Source: Chondromyces crocatus (lineage in GTDB: Bacteria; Myxococcota_A; Polyangia; Polyangiales; Polyangiaceae). Taken from it: a DNA stretch of 64,000 bases. Of the stretch, positions 24,815 to 34,100 are shown piece by piece (the first letter of the stretch is position 1; each line of letters starts with the position of its first letter). Below the pieces are notes generated by a model. The model was not told the origin of the DNA. It worked only from the letters and a program-made list of their open reading frames with translations, and did not search any database. The position numbers were made by a program, and so were the translations under genes. The stretch is from NCBI RefSeq assembly GCF_001189295.1, contig NZ_CP012159.1, positions 3,732,973 through 3,796,972 on the forward strand. Reading direction: 5' to 3'.

Positions 24815-25345
24815 TTATGATCTCACGAGCGCTGTGAGTTCTTCGTGCAACTGCGGTGCAAGAACCTCGACCCAGCCGATGGACGCTTCGAAGTTCTCAT
24901 CGATCCCCTGTTGAGCCAGAAGGCTGAATTCTTCGGGTATCCAAGACAGCAGCACTGGATGGCGACTATCATTATGCAGTGCTACTTCTTCTATAAAATC
25001 GACCCAGAGGTCGCAGTGTGGAAGGTTATGTCCGCCAAAAAACTCAGAACTTGCGACGCACGCCGCTCCATCCATCAGGTTATAAGATTTTACTACCAGC
25101 AGGAACCGTCCTGGCAGTAGCGGTGTTCGCGATGGTCCGGGCCATCCAGACTGTCTCAGCAGCTCGGCACGAGCATTCAGAAGCTTCGGCACGTGGTCCT
25201 CTGGTCGGACGGCTGCATCTTTTTCATTCACCGCAAGTCTGCTACGACGTTGAACCATTTTTTCTGGAGGAGCCGAGAGAGGCTTTTCCAGAACCCACCA
25301 AGCCATTGTTTCTGCTATCCGGATCGCCAGAGTAGGGTGTGTCAT
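24815..25345 (-). CDS. Orphan protein, immunity-like, unknown family
   Basis: 176 residues from ATG 25345, with a GGAGAG ribosome binding site. The C-terminal half is acidic and aromatic (LPHCDLWVDFIEEVALHND, LLSWIPEEFSLLAQQGIDENFEASIGWVEVL). The N-terminal half contains a basic stretch (MVQRRSRLAVNEKDAAVR). It is flanked by mobile-element debris on both sides and is relatively AT-rich downstream. No family recognised; the context and composition suggest an immunity gene or cargo. Confidence 0.5.
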   Translation of the reverse strand: MTHPTLAIRIAETMAWWVLEKPLSAPPEKMVQRRSRLAVNEKDAAVRPEDHVPKLLNARAELLRQSGWPGPSRTPLLPGRFLLVVKSYNLMDGAACVASSEFFGGHNLPHCDLWVDFIEEVALHNDSRHPVLLSWIPEEFSLLAQQGIDENFEASIGWVEVLAPQLHEELTALVRS

Positions 25346-25433
25346 TTTTTTGCTCTCCGCTCACTCACTCAAGAGATTACCCAATTTATTAAGCAAAATT
25401 TCACGACCGAGCGCACTCGGATTTTTACTCTTA

Positions 25434-26597
25434 TTCAGACGGCCGGTGACGTTGCCCGGGTGAGCCCTACGTTGGGCTCACCATGGTTCGCCTCGATCTC
25501 AGCAGCCGGGAGATCACTCAACTCGAGGAGATCTTCCAGACCACGACCGACCGCCGCTTCCGCAATCGGGTCCAGGCCATCCTGATGACCCATCGGGGCC
25601 GCACACAACCACAGATCGCAGCCGATCTGCTGGTGGACGAGCGTACGGTGCGGCGTTGGCTCACGGCCTGGCGCGACAAGCGACTCGAAGGCCTTCGAAT
25701 CCACTGGGCGCCCGGAGCGCCCGCGCGGATCCGTGGGCCGCTTGTGGCAGAAGTCATCGAGTGGGTTCGCCTTGGACCTCAGGCGTGTGGCCTGAATCGG
25801 GCCAACTGGACCCGTGCTGAGCTGGCGCAGCACCTGTGGAGGACCCATGGCGTTCGCGTTGCGGAGCGCAGCATGCGTCGCTTCTGCAGACGCCATGGCA
25901 TTCGACCCTACCGACCCACCTACCGCTTCCTGCGGGCCGACACCGCCCAGCAAGCGCAGGCGCGTCGAGACCTCCGGAGGTTGAAGAAAAGAGGCGTCCA
26001 GAGGCGAATGCGTCCTGCTCAGCCAGGATGAAGCCCGCTTTCCGATGGTCCCGACCCTGGTACGCACGCTCGGCGTGAAAGGGCACCGGCCCATCGTGGG
26101 CACCCGCGACAACAAGGACCTGATCTACGTCTTCGTCTCGATGAACCTGGTCACGGGAAGGCTGACGACTCGCCTTCTCCCGAGTCAAACCAGGCATCGG
26201 CGCCGGTACGGCACACACAAGACGCGGCGACTGCAACAAGCGTTCGCTCGGCACCTGCGGGATGTGGCGCGCGCCTATCCGGCCCAGCGACACCGCCGTG
26301 TTGTGCTCACCATCGACAACGCTCCCTGGCATCGGGGCAAGCCTATCCAAGAGGTACTTGCACAGTTCCCTCATCTCGAACTGTATCGACTCCCCAGTTA
26401 CAGCCCCCAGCTGAACTGTGTCGAACGGCTATGGAAACTGCTCCGGCGGCGAGCGACCCACAATCGTCTCTTCGAGCACCTGGCGGAGATGGCTCACGCT
26501 CTTCGCGGAAGTCTCAGCTACTTCCAGATGCTGCCGCGGCGCATCCTGTCCCTCGTCATGTCACCTCGCCGCCGGGCGAAGTTACCGGCCGCCTGAA
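25434..26597 (+). mobile_element. IS630-family insertion sequence (element A, ~1.16 kb)
   Basis: The left end TTCAGACGGCCGGTGACGTT and the reverse complement of the right end TTCAGGCGGCCGGTAACTTC form imperfect ~25-bp terminal inverted repeats. TA-containing sequence lies outside both ends (TTA on each side), as expected for IS630/Tc1 insertion at TA. It encodes a two-frame transposase. IS5 copy 2 is inserted immediately at its right border. Confidence 0.8.
25483..26596 (+). pseudogene. IS630-family transposase split between two frames
   Basis: Frame 1 (25483-26031) carries the helix-turn-helix region RRFRNRVQAILMTHRGRTQPQIAADLLVDERTVRRWL and ends in LRRLKKRGVQ. Frame 2 (entered near 25990, open to 26596) supplies CVLLSQDEARF with the first catalytic Asp, VVLTIDNAPWHRG with the second, and YSPQLNCVERLWKLLR with the Glu. 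The two frames are offset by one base at the AAGAAAAGAGG run. Either translational frameshifting or a disabling indel would explain this; a +1 shift is less usual, so I call it broken. Confidence 0.75.
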
Positions 26598-26600
26598 TTA

Positions 26601-27463
26601 GAGTGCCTAACAGAACCGGGACACGAATCTGAAGCAGAGCAGCGCTACGGCCAACATCAAGAAAGCACGGTGGATATCCGCCCGACGCTTGTACCTGATC
26701 ACCAAGCGTCGGAAGCGGTGAAGCCAAGCGAGGGTGCGTTCCACCACCCACCGATGACGTCCAAGCCTTTGGGAGGACTCGATCCCTCGACGCGCAATCC
26801 GGGCACGGATGCCTCGACGCCGACACGCTTGGCGGCATCGCCGGTGGTCGTAGGCCTTGTCAGCGTGGAGTTTGGAGGGACGCTTGCGGGGTCGTCCACG
26901 CGGCCGACGGATGGGAGGCACCTTGTCCAAGAGGCGCTCGAATGGGATCGAATCGTGGACGTTGGCGCCAGTCAACTCGACCGCGAGTGGGACCCCTGAC
27001 GCATCGACAAGAATGTGGTGGTTGCTGCCTGCTTTGCCGCGGTCGGTCGGGTTCGGTCCAATCTCCGCGCCCCCCTTTTTGCGGGTACGCTCGCGCTGTC
27101 CAGAGCTGCCCGGTTCCACGAGATTCGATCGGCACGACCCAACTCATCCAACAGAGCTTGATGGAGTTGCGGCCAGACCCCTGCTTCGTTCCAGTCTCTC
27201 AAGCGACGCCAGCAGGTCATCCCACTGCCACAGCCCATCTCTTGAGGCAGAAGTTCCCAAGGGATACCCGTCCTCAACACGAAGATGATACCGGCGAGTG
27301 CGTTCCGCGCTGGAACACGAGGCCGCCCGCCACGAGGCCTGGAAGGATCAGCCGGGATGAGAGGAGCGATTCTTTGCCAGAGTTCGTCAGGCACCAACTG
27401 CTTGCCCATGGCCCCAACCGTAGCCGCGCTTCGCTAGCGCGCCACGGGTTCTGTTAGGCACTC
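26601..27463 (-). mobile_element. IS5-family insertion sequence, copy 2 (863 bp)
   Basis: Same 863 bp, same 17-bp terminal repeats and same TTA duplication (26598-26600 and 27464-27466) as copy 1. Near-identity implies recent transposition. It sits between the right end of IS630 element A and the truncated small gene at 27454-27693. Confidence 0.93.
26607..27409 (-). CDS. IS5-family transposase, copy 2, probable -1 frameshift product
   Basis: Upstream frame 27409-26972 and downstream frame to 26607, overlapping as in copy 1. The A5G6 slippery run is at 27070-27080. DDE segments (ILVDASGVPLAVELTG, HADKAYDHR, RHRWVVERTLAWLH) are intact. Differences from copy 1 are scattered single substitutions, so both copies may still be mobile. 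Confidence 0.85.
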
Positions 27464-27693
27464 TTAATTGAGTCTTGCAGCAACGTCCTGTATGCGTCCC
27501 GGAGCCGGAATACCTCCTCAGCCGAAACGCCCAGGGCCCTAGCTTCTTCGACCGTGATCGACATAGCCATTTTAATCGAATCTTCAGTGCCCGTCAGACC
27601 TGTACCCCACTTCAATTTGTCGCTTAAATCATTCATGTCTTTGAGGCCAGGCGGAGCCTTCGTGAGTTCAAGCGCGGCCTCTTTTACAGTCAT
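27464..27693 (-). pseudogene. Small gene truncated at its 3' end by IS5 copy 2
   Basis: The open frame gives 79 residues beginning MTVKEAALELTKAPPGLKDM, with SITVEEARALGVSAEEVFRLRDAYRTLLQDSI just before the insertion; the last codons and stop come from the insertion sequence. It is helical, acidic and more AT-rich than the genome average, with no recognised family. The missing 3' part is not found on the other side of the element. It may once have been an immunity gene or an Rhs-tip start. Confidence 0.55.
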
Positions 27694-27814
27694 GGAAAGC
27701 GTTTGCGCTCCCCTTCCGGCAGGTCTTGAAGCGTATCCGTCCGGTCACCGCCATCGTGACCAGCGGTGTGCGAGCGGGTAACTCCAGAGGCCATCGAAGG
27801 CACTGGAGGTTGGG

Positions 27815-28075
27815 ATGGCGACGCGAGCGGAGTGGAGTGAGCGGGTAGAGCGCTGGAAGCAGAGCGGCTTGAGCGCGAAGGCGTTTGCCGGGTTGGAGGG
27901 GTTGAAGGTCCAGTCGTTGTACTGGTGGACGTCGAGGCTCCGTACATCCTCTGGAACAGTGCTTCAGTGCACACCGCCGAGGTTTCTCCCGGTCCGAGTC
28001 GTCAAGTCGCCACAGGCCCAGCTGGCGCGCGCAGGGGTGGCGCCGTCGCCTGGCACCGCAACCGGCATCGAGCTA
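27815..28075 (+). pseudogene. IS66-family TnpA, copy c, 3' truncated
   Basis: Nearly the same as copy b for 85 residues (MATRAEWSERVERWKQSGLS...GTATGIEL) and then broken at ~28075, where unrelated sequence begins. It lies in the opposite orientation to copy b, with the same upstream DNA (27735-27815). Confidence 0.8.
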
Positions 28076-28095
28076 CACCGGGCCGCCTTCGAGAG

Positions 28096-28995
28096 TTACT
28101 GAGAGTGGCCAGGGCTCCAAGATGCACGCGAGACGAGGATAAACCATCCTGCCTCCTTCACATCGTTGCGAAGCACCAAGAAGCGCTCACACTCGCAATC
28201 GGTGAATGCTGGTCTTCTGCAAAACGTGGACACTTGCTGCCGCTGGTCTCCGAGCAGATCGACAACAGTGAAAGGCTGCCACGCGAACTCGACGCCATCA
28301 CGTGAACGCGCGATTCCCTCCGTCCCAGCACGCTCCACGTCACGAGAACAAGGAGGCTTGTGAAACACCAGCCGCGCAGAATTCGTGGCTTCTGAGGGGC
28401 GCACTGCAGCGACCTCCGATCTCAGGGACGACCCCTTCGAACAGCCCTCCAGGGTCCACAGGTTCCTCGTGCGCTGCGTGCCCACAGATGCGTGACACAC
28501 CACCCCGCGTTGATCGACGACCATGAACGCCTCGCCGCGAGAGGGGTTTCGAGCACTGTAGCCTGGCACAGAGGAAATGAAGAGTGTCCCGTCCACCGCT
28601 GGAATGACTCGGAACACGTCGACCCCTTCCGGTTCCACGACTCCTTGCCCTGGTGAAAAACGATAGGCTTGGTACGAGTTGCAACGTTCGGCAGAATAAA
28701 ATTCAAAGGCTCCTCCCCCATGAACGTCGTCGCCACTGTAAATGCGACGAACATGAACGTCTTCTGTGCCTTCCGGACAGGCGAGATCAATCTCCGCTGC
28801 CTTTCGCACATGAGCCACGAGGCCATCGTCAGCACGGAGTTCATGCGGCAAGTGCGCCACCGCGGACTTCGAGTCAATTGGAACAGGGGGAGGGCACTGG
28901 CCCTGGTTCACGGTGATGAGCATGTCATCACGTGTACCGGCGCACCCGACGCAAGCCGAGACCAGAGCTGCAACGATGGAATACCGCAGCGACAT
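28096..28995 (-). CDS. Hypothetical lipoprotein
   Basis: 299 residues from ATG 28995 (MSLRYSIVAALVSACVGCAG), a lipoprotein signal with lipobox CVGC; an upstream ATG would add 15 polar residues ahead of it. The mature part has six or more cysteines (ACPEGTED, AERCNSYQAYRF, GVVCHASVG, EGCSKGS, PPCSRD, STFCRRPAFTDCEC), suggesting disulphides in the periplasm or on the cell surface. No domain is recognised. It could be a periplasmic immunity lipoprotein, since it sits in the toxin/IS region. Its stop lies ~20 bp from the break of IS66 copy c. Confidence 0.6.
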   Translation of the reverse strand: MSLRYSIVAALVSACVGCAGTRDDMLITVNQGQCPPPVPIDSKSAVAHLPHELRADDGLVAHVRKAAEIDLACPEGTEDVHVRRIYSGDDVHGGGAFEFYSAERCNSYQAYRFSPGQGVVEPEGVDVFRVIPAVDGTLFISSVPGYSARNPSRGEAFMVVDQRGVVCHASVGTQRTRNLWTLEGCSKGSSLRSEVAAVRPSEATNSARLVFHKPPCSRDVERAGTEGIARSRDGVEFAWQPFTVVDLLGDQRQQVSTFCRRPAFTDCECERFLVLRNDVKEAGWFILVSRASWSPGHSQ

Positions 28996-29444
28996 GGCAG
29001 ATTTGTTCTCAGAAAGCATCGTCGGCTTGAATCCTCGCACAGCTGAACATGCTCGTCGAGCACGGCGGGTTTCAAGGCTGTTGTCGAACCAAGGTATTGG
29101 GCAGCAATGAGTTTCCGAGCTCGAGTCAAGTCCAGGAGGTCACCCGACCACCGCTCGAGTCAGCGGCGGCGAGCCTGGTGGCGGACACGCTGACCGGCGA
29201 TCAGGATCGTGGCATCGGGCACCCTCTTCAACTTCCGCCAGCGTCTCATCGACCACGATCTGGACCGCGAATTGGTCAGTTCTCTAGCGCCGTTGGAGTA
29301 GGCCGTGTCGCGTCACCCTGCAGTTCAGGGCGAGCCGGCTTGAGCGCCTGTCGCCCAGCGCTGACCTCTCGGGACACGGACGGCCCAGATCGCCTTCCTC
29401 AACGGGTACGAGCCGATCCAGGGACGAACTCGGGGAACCGAGTA
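28996..29444. other. Gene-poor stretch with a possible transposase remnant near 29221-29300
   Basis: Only one short plus-strand peptide stands out: TLFNFRQRLIDHDLDREL (from ~29221), similar to the 'tL..FR.rL..h.l' segment in IS1182/IS5-type transposases. It has no start, no catalytic residues and stop codons soon after. Nothing else recognisable. Confidence 0.3.
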
Positions 29445-30528
29445 CTAGTGCAGCCCTTCAGAAGTTGGATCGGGGTTGGTGGACCACGACTTGGGGCGGT
29501 AGGACCATTTGAAAGGCCGCCCCCGTTCATTGTGTCACCCCATATAGGCATGCACCTTCTGTTGTAGGTCTTGTTTGGAGGCGAAACTGCCTCGGGCAAG
29601 CACCTGGCGCTCCAGGTCGGAGAAGGCGCACTCGATCTGGTTGAGCCAAGAGGCATGCTTGGGTGTGAAGTGCCTCTGCCAGCGAGGGTGCGCTTCAAAC
29701 CATTCAAGAACATCCTCGGTGGTGTGCGCCGATAGGTTGTCCATGATGATGTGACCGCGCTCCTTCGGGTAACAGGTGTCTACCCAGTCGAGCAGGTCCA
29801 CGAAAGTTGCGCTGTCATGGCGCTCTGCGTGGAAGCCGAAGAGCTTGCCACGGCGCACATCGTAAGCCCCCATCAGCGTGACTGTGCCGTGACGGATGTA
29901 CTCGAACTCTCGCCGAACAGGCCTGCCAGCTTGCATTGGATAGTCAGGGTAACGGCGCTCCAGCGCCTGCATCCCCGTCTTCTCGTCCACGCAGATGATG
30001 TGCTCGTGAGCCGGGCTATCGTAGTAGACGCGCAGCACATCATCGCGCTTGCTACGGAACTCGTCGTCTTGGGAAGTCATCCACATCCGCTGGCGATGTG
30101 GCTGCAACTCCGCGTCGTTGAGGATGCGACGCACACTCGAGTCGCTCACCTGGAGCTTGAGCGACCGTACATGCTCTCCGAGGAGCGAGATCGACCACTG
30201 CGTGACAGGGATGCCCACCTCAGAGGGAGGTCGGGTCGCCTCCGCCACTACCCGGATGCAATCCTGCTCCGAGAGAGAGCGAGCGCGGGCGCCCCGAGCG
30301 AGGAGCGTCCGTCAGTTTGGCCACCGGATCACCGGAGGAGAAGCGCCTTCGCCACTTCTCCACCGTGCGGCAGTGGACGCCCAAGAGCTGAGCAATATCC
30401 GGGGCGGGGACGCCATCTGCCATCAGGAGCAAGGCTTGCCCACGCTGAACAATTCGCTTCTCCGCCTTCGCTGGTCGAATCCGAGCCTCCACGCTCCGTC
30501 GCTGCTCATCGGAGAGGACCAGCGGCAT
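29445..30528 (-). pseudogene. IS630-family transposase (element B), twice frameshifted
   Basis: From ATG 30528: MPLVLSDEQRRSVEARIRPA, LLLMADGVPAPDIAQLLGVHCRTVEKWRRRF. A one-base shift in a CTCTCTC run near 30255 moves to the frame with VVAEATRPPSEVG, IICVDEKTGMQAL, HIIMDNLSAHTTEDVL and HFTPKHASWLNQIECAFSDLE (the DDE triad). A second shift near 29535 leads to RPFKWSYRPKSW and a stop at 29445. It is a different IS630 subgroup from element A. Two indels make it inactive. Confidence 0.85.
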
Positions 30529-30644
30529 AGTCGCTGGTCCTGGGTGTCTGCGATGAGCCCATGGCGCAGAGTCAATCATGCCTGCTGCCTACACCAGGTC
30601 ACGATCCCCGGCCAAATTTCCGACGGACGGCAACGGCACTAGAG

Positions 30645-30705
30645 AGCCCTCTCTCGTCGAGCTATGGATGCATGTGAGTGGCAACCTCGTCGGATCAAAA
30701 TCCAC
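30645..30705 (+). repeat. ~60-bp dispersed repeat, partner at 18637-18697
   Basis: Shares CCCTCTCTCGTCGAGCTATG, then ATG-ATGTGAGTGGCAACCTCG, with the earlier copy, then diverges. It marks the border between IS630 element B and the region of the intact toxin locus. Confidence 0.5.
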
Positions 30706-30772
30706 ACAGCCACACTACCCTCGACCAGTCGGGTGAGCACTCTGCGTCCCCGCCTTGGTCGGAGGTCCAAGT

Positions 30773-31138
30773 TCAATTCGCTGTGGGAGAGACCATCGCC
30801 GAGACGTACAGCAGCTCCGTCCTCTTCACCAGCTCCGCTGTCAACGCGACCGCGTGTCGCAGTGTGTTGTGCGACGCGATGACCTCTGCTGGAGCACTTC
30901 GGAGAAATCGAAAAACATCCAGCCGCTCCTCATCGGTCAGTACGGGTCGTCCATAGAAGGTGTCTTCATCCTGCCTCCATTCCTGAACACTGGGCGCCCA
31001 CTTGAGCAGGTACTGATAGAGCGTTTGCCACCAGGGATCCCAGTGAGTGTCCTCAGCGCATACGTAGAGGAATGAACGGGAGAGTTGTTGTGGTACGTCG
31101 ATGCGGATCGTATGAATATGGCGACTTCGAATGGTCAT
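30773..31138 (-). CDS. Candidate immunity protein of the Tc/Rhs toxin
   Basis: 121 residues from ATG 31138, which overlaps the toxin stop as ATGA, giving translational coupling. Sequence: MTIRSRHIHTIRIDVPQQLSRS, ...CAEDTHWDPWWQTLYQYLLKWAPSVQEW, then a helical tail with LTDEERLDVFRFLRSAPAEVI. No signal peptide, so cytoplasmic. No known family recognised. The position immediately after a polymorphic-toxin C-terminus, the coupling and the small size are the arguments for immunity. It would be expected to bind the ART-like tip. Confidence 0.6.
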   Translation of the reverse strand: MTIRSRHIHTIRIDVPQQLSRSFLYVCAEDTHWDPWWQTLYQYLLKWAPSVQEWRQDEDTFYGRPVLTDEERLDVFRFLRSAPAEVIASHNTLRHAVALTAELVKRTELLYVSAMVSPTAN

Positions 31139-34100
31139 TTGGCCCTTGCCGGTGGAATGTGGACGATTGTCCCATGCTGTCTTATCAGTTCGACTGCACC
31201 AGGTTGAAAAATCCACTCCATTTGCTTCGGCATGTCGCTGATGGGTCGCGGAGTTAGTTGCCCGAGCGATCGGATACGGTTTGTAATATCACGAGGTATT
31301 GCTATTGCAACGACACCAACCTCTCCTTGGCCGGCCTTGGCGACAGTGCGTTGGCCGAAGTGCAGAGCGACGTCCTCGAACATTGCCGTGAAAAGTCGTT
31401 TTCCCGCATGCGGAGTAAACTCAGCCGCAGTTTTCGATGTTGTTCCGTGGAGGAAAATTTCAACTTGATGTATCGGCTCGTCGATGTGCTGTGAGACTAT
31501 CTCACGAATCCTTGCTTGTGAGACCAGCCGTTCCTGGGTGAGTCCGTAGTTCTCAGCGAGGCTTGCAAGCCTCTGCGCATCCGTAATAGGACGGCCGCCG
31601 CCGCCCGATCCAAAGCCAACCCACCCCGGCATCTTCCCTGCCGCCGCTCGCACTCCCGTGACAATCCCGCCCCACGGGACAAGGCTGAGTCCAGCCTGCA
31701 TAACCTGAGAAAACGTTCGGCCGTCGCTGTAACTGTTGTCCAGCTGAAATTTGCGGAGACCCTCTGCTCCAGCCGACGGTGCTTTTTCACCATGGAGCCA
31801 TTTCATATCGACGAACAACGATGCCACTACTATCGGCGGTCCAGCAGGCAGGGCCACCGAGGCAAGTACGAAGTGCCCTGCGTTCTCGATCAAATCGTGC
31901 TTCGCGCCAGTTTTTGCTGCTTTCCATTTCTCCTGCTTCGTTGCGGGAGTGGCGCGGGCTTTCAGGGCCTCCTCTCGTGCAGATTCGGCTCTGGCCTTCG
32001 CGGCTTCGGCTGCCTGCTGCCCTTGAGCCTTCTGCTCTGCGGGAGTGGCAGAGGGGAGGTCGAGTTGGGCAGCATTGACCTGATTGATTCTCTGGAGCGC
32101 CTCGAGCCCGTAGTTCGGATCGTCTTCGTGCGTTCCGCTCGGATCTCTCAGGCGGACAGGGTTTCCTCGTACATACCCGTAGAGATTCGGACCATCCACC
32201 AGTCCCATTGGATCTGTACTCGTCCACCTAGCGAGCCACGGCGCGTAGTAGCGTGCGCCGTGATAGTAGAGCCCCGTTTCCTCGTCCTTCTCCTTTCCGG
32301 TGTAGCGATACCGCCTCCAGCTGACTTCCGTCGCGCCCTTGGCCGACCAGTACGATGTCGTTCCGAATGGGTGGTATTCTTCGTAGGAGATGATGAGTCC
32401 GCTATCATCAAGTTCCAGTGTTGAGGAGCCCAGGTTGTTTTCTAGCTGGTAACGAATGCACGAATGTGGCGTCACGAGCGGGCCCGATGTCGCTACCGTC
32501 TTGGTCTCCACCATGGCGACGCGCCGCGTGCCATCCATCACATGGAGCGTTTCACGCTCCAGAACGAGGTCTTGGTTGAGCCCTTCCCTTCGGCGGTACA
32601 GCTCGTACCCTCCGAGGTAAGTGCGCTCCTCCGTGATGCCGCTGTGCTCGTAAACTTTACGGACGCGCGCCCCGGCAGCGTCGTACACGTAGTAGGCGGT
32701 TCCACCGCCTCCGAGGTCGATTGTTCGCTGCTGGTCCTTGAAATCCCACCCGATGCCTGCCAGGTGAGGCATGGCGGTCATATTGCCGTGAGCATCATAT
32801 GTGTAGTGCGCCGAGTAAGGTGCTGGTGGAAAGTCTCCCGGGAGGCTGTTGGAGAGCAGCCGGTTGCTGTTGGCGTCGATCTCGCAATGGCGTGTCCACC
32901 CGCCCCCGACAGCTTGGTGCGCCATGGTGAGGATGTTGCCAACTTCGTCGTAGTCGTACGATTCCGTGTAGTTGCGGAGTGCTTGAGGGTCGTTGGGGTG
33001 AGCAGCCTCGACGAGCGGGAAGCCTTCGGCGTCCTGCTGGATGTTTGCGTTCTGGCCAGCGTGCTCGCGGCCCTCGGCGTGGATCAGGCGATAAAGGGCG
33101 TCGTATTCGTAGCGGGAGACGGGCTCGACAAGCTGGCTGTTGTGGTAGAGGTCCTGTTGCGCTTTGTCCTCGGTGAGGACGATGTTGCCGACAGGATCGT
33201 GGGTGTAGCGTAGGTCTTGCAGGACCACGCTGTCCGAGGTGCGCGTGGTCTCGAGGCGCGTGAGTCGAGAGGTGAGGCGATTATAGGTGTATTCGGTGAT
33301 AATCCCGTTGCCGTAGAAGATGCGCTCGCGCTGGCCCTTGGCGCTGTAGGCGATGTGGTCGACAAAGGAGGTCGGGGTGAGGGCGCCACGCAGCCGGACG
33401 TCGACGGCTTCGAGCTGGCCGGCTTCGTTGTACGTCGGCCGAGTCTCGCTCTGGTCGGGCTTGGTGGTGCTGACGGGCCGGTTGAGAGCGTCGTAAGCGG
33501 TGGTGCTGGTGAAGGTCTCGACCTCCAGCGCGGGGGCCGGGGTCGCGTTCCAGTCGAGCTGGTTCTGGTAGTCGACGGCCAGGGTGCGGGTGCTGCCGAG
33601 CAGATTGCCCTTGAAGTCGAAGCCATCGCTGGTGACGAGGCCGGCGCCGTCGTACTGCTGGTAGACCTTGCCGCGCAGGTTGAGGGTGGGCGCGCTGGGG
33701 ACGCCCTCGCCGTAGATGGTGCGCTCGGCGAGCACCTCGGGGTCGATGCCCTGCTGCATCCACAGGCCGGTGGGCCGGCGGAGCACGTCGTAGGTGGTCC
33801 GGAGGGTGTGGCCGCGGCTGTCCCATCCGCGCAGGGGGCTCCCGAGCACGTCCGAGAGCATCCTGCGGGTGCCAGCGTCGATGCTGTGCTGGTGGACCTT
33901 TCGACCGGCCACGTCGAAGGTGTGGACCATGCAGTCGTTGCCGCGGGCATCGGTGATGATGACCGGGTTGCCCTCGAGGTCGAGCGTGCTCGTCGTATAG
34001 AGCTTCGTTCCACCTCCCAGGTCGGCGACGCTCACCACGGAGCGCCCGAGCGGGTCTACGTGGGCGATGGAGGGGGTGCCGGCATGGGCTGCGGCCAGGG

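Noticed and set aside
29049..29567. 172-residue plus-strand ORF between the lipoprotein and IS630 element B
   Set aside because: It overlaps the IS630 pseudogene end on the opposite strand and has no recognisable domain; only a short transposase-like segment is visible in another frame.
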